From Streptomyces sp. NBC_01476 (GTDB lineage: Bacteria; Actinomycetota; Actinomycetes; Streptomycetales; Streptomycetaceae), in assembly GCF_036227265.1 (NCBI RefSeq), contig NZ_CP109446.1, positions 5,462,001 to 5,526,000 of the forward strand: 64,000 nt of DNA, in the 5' to 3' direction. A program made the translations under genes and the position numbers. Under the pieces are notes generated by a model. It was given only the letters and a program-made list of their open reading frames with translations, made no database searches and had not been told where the DNA came from. Shown piece by piece: positions 55,418-62,838 of the stretch (position 1 is its first letter; each line of letters begins with the position of its first letter).

Positions 55418-57807
55418 TACTGGCATGCCTCGCAGGACTCGGGGTTCTCCAGGGAGCAGGCGACCGCCTCGGGGTCGGCCGGCGCCGGGATGACGGCAGT
55501 GGGCTGGGCCTGGGCGGCGCGGGCGATCCGGGTGGCCGGCCGGGACCGCAGGTAGTACGTGGTCTTCAGGCCCTGCTTCCAGGCGTAGGCGTACATCGAG
55601 CTGAGCTTGCCGATGGTCGGCGTCTCCAGGAACAGGTTCAGCGACTGGCTCTGGTCCAGGAACGGGGTGCGGGCCGCCGCCATGTCGATCAGGCCGCGCT
55701 GCGGGATCTCCCAGGCGGTGCGGTACAGCCCGCGTACCTCCGCCGGGATCCAGCTGAAGCCCTGGACCGAGCCGTTGGCGTCGCGCAGCGCCTCCCGGGA
55801 CTGGGCGTCCCAGACGCCGAGCCGCTTGAGGTCGGCCACCAGGTAGGAGTTGACCTGGAGGAACTCGCCGGAGAGCGTCTCGCGCTTGAAGAGGTTGGAG
55901 ACCTGCGGCTCGATGCACTCGTACGCGCCCGCGATGGAGGCGATGGTCGCGGTCGGGGCGATGGCCAGCAGCAGGGCGTTGCGCATCCCGGTGGCCGCGA
56001 CGCGTTCGCGCAGCGCGGCCCAGCGCTCGGGCCAGTGGAAGTCCACGCCGAAGTGGTCCGGGTGCAGGATTCCCCGCGCGGTCCTGGTCTTCTCCCAGGC
56101 GGGCAGCGCGCCGGCCCGCTCGGCGAGGTCGCAGGAGGCTTCGTAGGCGGCGAGCATGACCCGCTCGGCGATCTTCGTGGACAGCGCCTTCGCCTCGGGC
56201 GAGTCGAAGGGCAGCCGCAGCTTGAAGAAGACGTCCTGCAGGCCCATTACGCCCAGGCCCACCGGGCGCCACTTGGCGTTGGAGCGGCCGGCCTGCTCGG
56301 TCGGGTAGAAGTTGATGTCCACCACCCGGTCGAGGAAGGTGATGGCGGTGCGGACGGTCTCGTCCAGCCGGGTCCAGTCGAGGTCGGCGGCCGGGGCGCC
56401 CGGGGTGACGAAGGCGCCGAGGTTGACCGAGCCGAGGTTGCAGACCGCGGTCTCGCCGTCGTCGGTGACTTCGAGGATCTCGGTGCAGAGGTTGGAGGAG
56501 TGGACGGTGTGGCCGGGCAGCGCGGTCTGGTTGGCGGTGCGGTTGGCGGCGTCCTTGAAGGTCATCCAGCCCTGGCCGGTCTGCGCGAGGGTACGCATCA
56601 TCCGGCCGTACAACTCCCGTGCGGGCAGGGTGCGCTGGGCCAGGCCGGCGGCTTCGGCCGCGCGGTAGGCGGCGTCGAAGCTATCGCCCCACAGGTCGAC
56701 CAGTCCGGGCGTGTCGGCCGGGGAGAAGAGCGACCAGTCGGCGTCCGCCTCGACCCGGCGCATGAACTCGTCCGGCACCCAGTGCGCCAGGTTGAGGTTG
56801 TGGGTGCGGCGGGCGTCCTCGCCGGTGTTGTCCCGCAGTTCCAGGAACTCCTCGATGTCCGCGTGCCAGGTCTCCAGGTAGACGGCGGCGGCGCCTTTGC
56901 GCCGGCCGCCCTGGTTGACCGCGGCGACGGAGGCGTCGAGCGTCTTGAGGAACGGCACGATGCCGTTGGAGTGCCCGTTGGTGCCGCGGATCAGCGAACC
57001 GCGGGCGCGGATCCGGGAGAACGGCAGGCCGATGCCGCCGGCGTGCTTGGAGAGGCGGGCCACCTGGTGGTACCGGTCGTAGATCGAGTCCAGCTCGTCC
57101 AGCGGGGAGTCCAGCAGGTAGCAGGAGGACATCTGCGGGTGCCGGGTGCCGGAGTTGAAGAGGGTGGGGGAGCTGGGCAGGTAGTCCAGGGCGCTCATCA
57201 GCCGGTAGAGGGCGGCGACTTCGGTGAGCGCCTGCGGGGTGTCCCCCTCGGCGAGGCCGGCCGCCACCCGCAGCATGAAGAACTGCGGGGTCTCGATGAC
57301 CTGCCGGGTGATGGGGTGCCGCAGCAGGTAGCGGCTGTAGAGGGTGCGCAGCCCGAAGTAGCCGAAGCGGTCGTCGGCGCCGTCGGCGAGGGCCTGGTCG
57401 GCCAGGCCGTTCAGCTCGGTGGCGTACCGGGTGGCGAAGGCGGCGGCGCGCTCGGCGATCAGGCCCTCGCGGTGGCCGACCCCGATCGAGGCGGTGAACG
57501 AGCCGGCGCCCTGGCCGGCCGCCTCGTCGGCGATGGTGCGGGTGAGCAGGCGGGCGGCGAGCCGCGAGTACGCCGGGTCCTCGGAGATCAGGCCGGCCGC
57601 GGCCTCGGTGGCCAGCGTGCGGAGTCCGGCGCTGTCGGAGCCCGCGTTGCGCCCGCGCAGTGCGGCGGCGGCCACCCGGCCGGGGTCGGTGTCGGGGAGG
57701 TCCGCGGTCAGCGCGATGAGATGGCGCAGGAGTTCGTCTCCGGCGGCGTCGTGCGGTGCTGGGACCGCTGCGGCGGTGGGCGCGGGGGCTGACGGCGCGA
57801 TGGTCAC
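55417..57807 (-). CDS. nrdA: Class Ia ribonucleotide reductase large subunit NrdA
   Basis: A 796-residue catalytic subunit. Active-site Cys are in QMSSCYLLDS, NLCTEI and AVCNLGSVNL, and the C-terminal redox pair is CEAC. The substrate/radical core (SVNLGAF, PTATIASIAGAYECIEP) is complete. The N-terminal ~60 residues are Ala/Pro-rich. The GTG at 57807 is chosen because the frame upstream lies in the leader; GGGAGA is 14 nt away, so the start is not fully secure. It is preceded by a cobalamin riboswitch and NrdR-type boxes and is co-transcribed with nrdB. Confidence 0.94.
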   Translation of the reverse strand: MTIAPSAPAPTAAAVPAPHDAAGDELLRHLIALTADLPDTDPGRVAAAALRGRNAGSDSAGLRTLATEAAAGLISEDPAYSRLAARLLTRTIADEAAGQGAGSFTASIGVGHREGLIAERAAAFATRYATELNGLADQALADGADDRFGYFGLRTLYSRYLLRHPITRQVIETPQFFMLRVAAGLAEGDTPQALTEVAALYRLMSALDYLPSSPTLFNSGTRHPQMSSCYLLDSPLDELDSIYDRYHQVARLSKHAGGIGLPFSRIRARGSLIRGTNGHSNGIVPFLKTLDASVAAVNQGGRRKGAAAVYLETWHADIEEFLELRDNTGEDARRTHNLNLAHWVPDEFMRRVEADADWSLFSPADTPGLVDLWGDSFDAAYRAAEAAGLAQRTLPARELYGRMMRTLAQTGQGWMTFKDAANRTANQTALPGHTVHSSNLCTEILEVTDDGETAVCNLGSVNLGAFVTPGAPAADLDWTRLDETVRTAITFLDRVVDINFYPTEQAGRSNAKWRPVGLGVMGLQDVFFKLRLPFDSPEAKALSTKIAERVMLAAYEASCDLAERAGALPAWEKTRTARGILHPDHFGVDFHWPERWAALRERVAATGMRNALLLAIAPTATIASIAGAYECIEPQVSNLFKRETLSGEFLQVNSYLVADLKRLGVWDAQSREALRDANGSVQGFSWIPAEVRGLYRTAWEIPQRGLIDMAAARTPFLDQSQSLNLFLETPTIGKLSSMYAYAWKQGLKTTYYLRSRPATRIARAAQAQPTAVIPAPADPEAVACSLENPESCEACQ

Positions 57808-57959
57808 GGTGGTGGGTGCTCTCTCCCTGGTACGCGGCGGCCGCGCGGGGGAGGAGAAGCGGGCAGGGCCGGGCCGTCGTACGGGCATGCCGGACCGCGT
57901 CCGCAGGCCCAATCCGCGAGGCCCGGACACAGATGCGCTCGCGCGCGGCGGGGCGCGGG

Positions 57960-58070
57960 CGGGCGCGTTGCCGGCAGGCGATCGGGCTGTGCGGGCGCGT
58001 CAGGACGCGGCCGCTCACCGTTGCGGGGCAGCGCCGGATTCGCACCGGCTTCCCCTGCGGGCAGCGGAGT
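57960..58070 (-). promoter_or_regulatory. Cobalamin riboswitch in the nrdAB leader
   Basis: On the minus strand the core GGGAAGCCGGTGCGAATCC is followed by CTGCCCCGCAACGG (58055-58018). The B12 box AGCCCGATCGCCTGCC lies at 57988-57973. Both match the conserved cobalamin-riboswitch elements. Repression of class Ia nrdABS by B12 is known in Streptomyces. Confidence 0.85.
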
Positions 58071-58073
58071 TGA

Positions 58074-58119
58074 GCATACATCTAGTGCCGACCGAAGTTG
58101 GTAGCCCTACATGTTGTGT
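58074..58119 (-). promoter_or_regulatory. Pair of NrdR-box-like palindromes
   Basis: GCATACATCTAGTGC (58074-58088) and CCTACATGTTGTGT (58106-58119) resemble NrdR boxes. Their centres are about 31 bp apart, the spacing expected for tandem NrdR sites. They lie just upstream of the riboswitch, overlapping the likely promoter. Confidence 0.6.
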
Positions 58120-58265
58120 CGCGCGTCCTTCATTGCCGGACGGGCCTGAGTGCTGGGCGGCGGTCGTTCCGGTCGGCCGTGGCCGATGGGCGGTCGCTCG
58201 GCGGTCACCGGGGGGCGCCCCCGGCGGCCGTCATATGCATGTACACGCACTGATATAACGGATGT
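58120..58265. other. Divergent regulatory region between nrdAB and the KAS gene
   Basis: No gene is supported here. A hairpin CCGGGGG/CCCCCGG (58208-58224) and a short AT-rich stretch with TATAAC (58254-58259) are visible. The latter is the best -10 candidate for the rightward genes. Confidence 0.5.
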
Positions 58266-58394
58266 ATGACCGCGCACCACGGCAGCTCGTCAGTGACGGA
58301 ACCCGCCCCGCCGGACACCGGCGTGACGTGCGGGACCGGACGGGAGGCCGTGTCGGTGCCGGGCAGGCAGGGCGGGACGGGGCGCGACGCCTGA
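58266..58394 (+). CDS. Possible 42-aa leader ORF before the KAS gene
   Basis: A 42-residue ORF starting at an ATG 6 nt after a -10-like TATAAC, which would make it leaderless. The product is Ser/Thr/Gly/Arg-rich with no domain. It ends 29 nt before the KAS gene. Support is only positional. Confidence 0.25.
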   Translation: MTAHHGSSSVTEPAPPDTGVTCGTGREAVSVPGRQGGTGRDA

Positions 58395-58423
58395 CCGATC
58401 AAGCCTGGAGGGAAAGGATCACC

Positions 58424-59674
58424 ATGCCGGAGAGCGGACATGTGGTGGTGACGGGTTTCGGCGCGATCACCCCGGTCGGCAACGACCGGGAGAGCACCTG
58501 GCGGGCCCTGCTCGACGGCCGGTCCGGGATCGGCCCGATCACCCGCTTCGACGCCGCCGGGCTGCCCACCCGGATCGCCGGTGAGGTCCGCGGCTTCGAC
58601 CCGGCCGCGCACTTCGACCGCAAGAGGCTGCGGCGGATGGCCCGCTTCACCCAGCTCGCCGTCGCCGCCGCGCGGGAGGCCGCCGCCGACGCCGCCCTCG
58701 TGGTGGGCGAGGACGCCGGCGGGGTGGACGCCGAGCGGGTCGGGGTGGTCGTCAACACCGCCGTGGTGGGGATGGGCGAGATCGAGGCCGCGGTGGACAC
58801 CATGCACGCCGACCCGCGCAAGGTGAGCCCGTACTTCGTGCCCTCGGTCATTCCGAACATGCCGGCCTGCGAGGTGGCCATCGACCTCGGGGTGCACGGC
58901 CCGGTCACCGCGAGCGCGCTGGCCTGCGCGAGCGGCATCCACGCGCTGCTGGAGGCGCGCCGGCTGATCCTGTCCGGCGAGGCGGACGTGGTGATCGCCG
59001 GGGGCACCGACTCGGCCATCACCCGGGTGATGTTCACCGGGCTGAGCACCATGGGCGCGCTGTCGCAGCGCAACGACGAACCGGAGCTGGCCAGCCGCCC
59101 CTTCGACGCCGACCGGGACGGCTTCGTCTTCGGCGAGGGCGCCGTCGTCTGCGTCCTGGAGTCGGCCGAGCACGCCAAGGCCCGCGGCGCCCGCCCGTAC
59201 GCCGAGGTCGCCGGCGGCGCGCTGACCAGTGACGCCTTCCATGTCAGTGCCCCCGATCCGAGCGGTACGTACGCGGTGGCCGCCATGCGCAAGGCGCTGC
59301 GGGCCGCGGACACACCGGCCACCGAGGTGGACTACGTGTGCGCGCACGGCACTTCGACCCGGATCAACGACCTCATCGAGACCCGCGCCGTCCGGGAGAC
59401 CTACGGCCCGCACGCCGACCGGCTGCTCGTCAGCTCGCCCAAGTCGATGACCGGCCACCTGATCGGGGCGGCCGGGGCGCTGTCGGCGATGGTCTGCGCG
59501 CTCGCCATCCGGGACGGCGTCGTACCGCCCACCGTCAACCTGGACACGCCGGGCGACGAGTGCGACCTCGACTACGTACCCCACCGGGCCCGTAAGGCGA
59601 ACGTGCGGACCGCCGCCGTGAACGCCTTCGGTTTCGGCGGCCAGAACTGTGTGGCGATCCTGCGCCGGGTGTGA
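58424..59674 (+). CDS. Beta-ketoacyl synthase (FabF/KAS II type)
   Basis: A 416-residue thiolase-fold condensing enzyme. The catalytic Cys168 is in ALACASGIHAL, with His in CAHGTSTRIND (~308) and in SMTGHLIGAAG (~344), and the Lys of PKSMTGH. It resembles FabF, but FabF normally lies with ACP and FabD genes, and none is here. The ATG at 58424 has AAGGA at 6 nt. It is followed by an acyl-adenylating enzyme gene, suggesting a small lipid-modifying pathway. It could also be a KAS-like enzyme of secondary metabolism. Confidence 0.88.
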   Translation: MPESGHVVVTGFGAITPVGNDRESTWRALLDGRSGIGPITRFDAAGLPTRIAGEVRGFDPAAHFDRKRLRRMARFTQLAVAAAREAAADAALVVGEDAGGVDAERVGVVVNTAVVGMGEIEAAVDTMHADPRKVSPYFVPSVIPNMPACEVAIDLGVHGPVTASALACASGIHALLEARRLILSGEADVVIAGGTDSAITRVMFTGLSTMGALSQRNDEPELASRPFDADRDGFVFGEGAVVCVLESAEHAKARGARPYAEVAGGALTSDAFHVSAPDPSGTYAVAAMRKALRAADTPATEVDYVCAHGTSTRINDLIETRAVRETYGPHADRLLVSSPKSMTGHLIGAAGALSAMVCALAIRDGVVPPTVNLDTPGDECDLDYVPHRARKANVRTAAVNAFGFGGQNCVAILRRV

Positions 59675-59728
59675 CCACCGCCCGCGGACCCGCACAGGTG
59701 TGACCAGGTGTGAAAGGACCTCCGCTCC

Positions 59729-61474
59729 ATGACCGCTCCGCACGAGAATTTTTCCCCCGCCCCTTCCGACGGGTCCAACGGGTCCGACGCGTCCGGCGTC
59801 CCCACCGGACCCGCGGGGACGTCCTACGACCCGGCCGCGTTCCGGGACGTCTTCGAGAAGCAGTTCACCTACTGGGCGGGCGTCCGCCGCAACACCCACC
59901 GGTACGCCCGGCGGACGGCGATGAGCGACCCGGTGAGCGGCCGCAGCTGGACGTACGCGGAGCTGGGCGCCGATGTCGAGAAGCTGGCGGCCGGGCTGGC
60001 CGCGGCCGGCGTACGGCCCGGCGACGTGGTGGTGTACCAGCTCTTCAACGGCCCCGAGTTCGCGCTGCTCTACCTGGCGACCCAGCGGCTCGGCGCCGTC
60101 GGCTCGCCGGCCAACTTCCGGCTGGCACCGGGCGAGACGGCCCACACGCTGGACACCGGCCGGCCCACCGCGTACGTCTACGACACCGCCCTGGCGGAGA
60201 GCGCCGGGCAGGCGCTGCGGATCGCCGCGCACCGGCCCGCGGTGCTGGTGCACGTCGACGCCCCCGAGGGCGCCCGCCCGCTGCCCGGCTCCCTGCCGTT
60301 CGCCGCACTGCTGAGCCGGGGGGCGGGCAGCGGCACCGGGGAACTGCCGCAGCCGGCCGCCGGGCTGTACGGCGAGACCACCCGCCTGTACACCTCGGGC
60401 ACCACCGGCCTGCCCAAGGGCGTACCGCTCAACAACGCCACCGAGGTGCTCTCCGCGCACGACGTGATCATGCACTTCCCGCTGACGCCCGAGGACCGCA
60501 CGCTGAACATGACGCCGTGGTTCCACCGCGGCGGCCTGTACTCCGGCGGTCCCAACCCGGTCTTCTACGTGGGCGCCGAAGCGGTGCCGCTGCGGCACTT
60601 CGACCCGGACACCGTGCTCGACCTGGTGCAGGAGCGCGGCCTGACCTTCCTGATCGGCGCGCCGACCAATCTGGAGCGGCTGGCCGACGCCCAGCAGGCG
60701 CGCCCGCGCGACCTGTCGACGCTGCGCGGCATCGTGACCATGGGCGCGCCCTTGGAGCGGCACGCCTGTCTGCGCTACCAGGAGGTGCTCACCCCGCGGA
60801 TCTTCAACGGGTACGGCACCACGGAGGCGTTCTGGAACACCTTCCTGCGCCCGAGCGACCTGCCGGGCCACGCGGGCAGCGCCGGGCGGGCCTGTACCGA
60901 CGACGACGTGGCGGTGGTCAGGATCCACGACGGCCGCCGGGCCGCCCCGGACGACTTCGCGGCCAAGGACGGCGCGGAGGTCGGCGAGGTGATCGTCCGC
61001 TCGCTGAAGGCCGGTTACGCCTACACCGCCCGGCCCGAGGAGCAGGCCGAGAACTACCGCGACGGCTGGCTGTACATCGGGGACCTGGCGACCTGGGACG
61101 AGGACGAGTACGTCACCATCGTCGGCCGCCGTGACGACATGATCATCTCGGGCGGCGAGAACATTCACCCGGTGCAGGTCGAGGAGGTGCTCAACGAGCA
61201 CCCGGGGATCGCCGACGCGGCGGTGGTCGGAGCACCGGACCCCCGCTGGGGGCAGCTGGTCACCGCGTATGTGGTGCGCCGGGACCCGGAACTGACCGCG
61301 GCGGACTGCGAGAAGCACTGCCGTGCCCACCCGATGCTCGCGCCGTACAAGCGCCCGCGGGCGTACCGCTTCGTGGACGCGCTGCCGACCACGTCCACCG
61401 GCAAGAAGCTCCACTACGTGCTGCGCGAACAGGCCGCGCGGGACCTCACCGACGGGACGCTGCAGCGGGTCTGA
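59729..61474 (+). CDS. Acyl-AMP ligase (ANL superfamily)
   Basis: A 581-residue adenylate-forming enzyme. Motifs are YTSGTTGLPKG (A3), NGYGTTEAFWN (A5), YIGDLATWDEDEYVTIVGRRDD (A7/A8) and PTTSTGKKLHY (A10 with the catalytic Lys). The chemistry would be acyl-AMP, then CoA or ACP loading. The ~30-residue N-terminus is Ser/Gly/Pro-rich. The gene lies 54 nt after the KAS stop, probably the same operon. The substrate is not predictable from motifs. Confidence 0.88.
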   Translation: MTAPHENFSPAPSDGSNGSDASGVPTGPAGTSYDPAAFRDVFEKQFTYWAGVRRNTHRYARRTAMSDPVSGRSWTYAELGADVEKLAAGLAAAGVRPGDVVVYQLFNGPEFALLYLATQRLGAVGSPANFRLAPGETAHTLDTGRPTAYVYDTALAESAGQALRIAAHRPAVLVHVDAPEGARPLPGSLPFAALLSRGAGSGTGELPQPAAGLYGETTRLYTSGTTGLPKGVPLNNATEVLSAHDVIMHFPLTPEDRTLNMTPWFHRGGLYSGGPNPVFYVGAEAVPLRHFDPDTVLDLVQERGLTFLIGAPTNLERLADAQQARPRDLSTLRGIVTMGAPLERHACLRYQEVLTPRIFNGYGTTEAFWNTFLRPSDLPGHAGSAGRACTDDDVAVVRIHDGRRAAPDDFAAKDGAEVGEVIVRSLKAGYAYTARPEEQAENYRDGWLYIGDLATWDEDEYVTIVGRRDDMIISGGENIHPVQVEEVLNEHPGIADAAVVGAPDPRWGQLVTAYVVRRDPELTAADCEKHCRAHPMLAPYKRPRAYRFVDALPTTSTGKKLHYVLREQAARDLTDGTLQRV

Positions 61475-61571
61475 GGCCGGGTCACGGGCCCCCGGGTCAC
61501 GGGCCCGGCCTGGGTCCCGGGTCACGGGCCCCGGCCTGGGCCCCCGGTTGGGCCCGGGGGCCCGGGCCCGG

Positions 61572-61730
61572 TCAGCGGTCCGCGCCATGCCGTTCCGCGG
61601 CGGATCTCGCTGCCTGGGCCTCGCGGATCTGGCGGTCGATCTTCGCGTCGTGGCGCAGACCGAGCGCCGGGACGAAGGTGAGGACGAGCAGGAGCAGGGC
61701 GAGTGTGGCGATGTCCAGGAGGATTGTCAT
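61572..61730 (-). CDS. Small single-pass membrane protein (52 aa)
   Basis: A 52-residue protein with one helix (LLDIATLALLLLVLTFVPALGL) followed by a polar Arg/Asp/Ala-rich cytoplasmic tail. GAGG is 1 nt before the ATG, which is too close for an ideal Shine-Dalgarno. It is divergent from the GlxA-type regulator, suggesting a regulated partner. No family is recognised. Confidence 0.55.
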   Translation of the reverse strand: MTILLDIATLALLLLVLTFVPALGLRHDAKIDRQIREAQAARSAAERHGADR

Positions 61731-61766
61731 GCCTCAAGCGTGCGGTTGCCGCTTACCGGAGAACAG

Positions 61767-61801
61767 TGGCAGGACTGTCGTACTACCGCAATATCCTGCC
61801 A
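61767..61801. promoter_or_regulatory. Inverted repeats in the GlxA-type regulator promoter
   Basis: TGGCAGGA (61767-61774) and TCCTGCCA (61794-61801) are a perfect 8-bp inverted repeat with a 19-nt spacer. A TATCCT (-10-like) overlaps the right arm. The likely target is the adjacent AraC-type regulator. Confidence 0.5.
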
Positions 61802-61819
61802 AGTGGCATCCTCGGAAGC

Positions 61820-62803
61820 ATGCTGAAGAACGTCGCCGCGGTGCTGCTGGAAGGCGTCCACCCGTTCGAGCTCGGCGTGGTCTGCGAAGTGTTCGGACTC
61901 GACCGGAGCGACGAGGGCCTGCCGGTCTACGACTTCGCGGTGGTCTCCGCCGAGGGCCCGGTGCTGGAGACGCACGCCGGGTTCAGCGTCAGCGCGCGGT
62001 ACGACCTGGACCGGCTGGACGAGGCCGACCTCGTCGCGGTGCCGGCCGGCGACTCCTACGCCGGCCGGGAGTTCCCGCCGGACGTGCTCAAGGCGCTCAA
62101 CCGGGCGGTGGAGCGCGGCTCCTGGGTGCTCAGCGTCTGCTCCGGGGTCTTCATGCTGGGCGCGGCAGGACTGCTGGACGGGCGGCGCTGCGCGGCGCAC
62201 TGGCGGCACACCGAACTGCTCTCCCGGCGCTACCCGCTGGCCCGGGTGGAGCCGGACGTGCTCTACGTGGAGGACACCGGGGTGATCACCTCGGCCGGTA
62301 CGGCCTCCGGGATCGACGCCTGCCTGCACCTGGTGCGCCGCGAGCAGGGCACCGCGGTCGCCAACGGCATCGCCCGGCGGATGGTGGTGCCGCCGCACCG
62401 TGAGGGCGGCCAGGCGCAGTACGTGGACCGGCCGCTGCCGAGGGCCACCAGCGACACGGTGACCGGGGTGCTCTCCTGGATGGAGCGGCACCTGGACCGC
62501 GAGCTGACGGTGGAGGAGCTGGCCGCCCGCGCGCACATGTCACCGCGCACCTTCGCCCGCCGCTTCCAGCAGGAGACCGGCACCACGCCGTACCGCTGGC
62601 TGCTGGGCCAGCGGGTGCTGCTGGCACGGGAGTTGCTGGAGGGCACCGACCACACGGTGGACACCATCGCGGTACGGGCCGGCTTCGGCAACGCGGCCAC
62701 CATGCGGCACCACTTCGCCGGCTGGACCGGCACCACCCCGCAGGCGTACCGCCGTACCTTCCGGGCGCCGGACGGCGGGGGCGGGGCCGGCGGCGGACGC
62801 TGA
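61820..62803 (+). CDS. GlxA-family AraC-type transcriptional regulator
   Basis: A 327-residue regulator. The N-terminal domain (~1-200) is of the DJ-1/PfpI class I glutamine-amidotransferase type, with the nucleophile-elbow Cys in SVCSGVF. The C-terminal AraC domain (~225-315) has two helix-turn-helix motifs (LTVEELAARAHMSPRTFARRFQQETG and DTIAVRAGFGNAATMRHHF). Its architecture is that of AdpA-like and GlxA-like regulators. The ATG at 61820 has GGAAG upstream. It may control the divergent small gene and itself. Confidence 0.88.
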   Translation: MLKNVAAVLLEGVHPFELGVVCEVFGLDRSDEGLPVYDFAVVSAEGPVLETHAGFSVSARYDLDRLDEADLVAVPAGDSYAGREFPPDVLKALNRAVERGSWVLSVCSGVFMLGAAGLLDGRRCAAHWRHTELLSRRYPLARVEPDVLYVEDTGVITSAGTASGIDACLHLVRREQGTAVANGIARRMVVPPHREGGQAQYVDRPLPRATSDTVTGVLSWMERHLDRELTVEELAARAHMSPRTFARRFQQETGTTPYRWLLGQRVLLARELLEGTDHTVDTIAVRAGFGNAATMRHHFAGWTGTTPQAYRRTFRAPDGGGGAGGGR

Positions 62804-62838
62804 ATCCGCCACCGCCCCCGCCACCGCCGGTGCCCGGC

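Noticed and set aside
57808..57930. Longer NrdA N-terminus reaching into the riboswitch leader
   Set aside because: The added residues are Pro/Arg-rich and lie in the leader RNA. The conserved TIAPS start and the riboswitch position favour GTG 57807.
58262..58423. N-terminally extended KAS starting near 58262
   Set aside because: The KAS fold begins directly after ATG 58424, which has a good Shine-Dalgarno; the upstream extension is low complexity.
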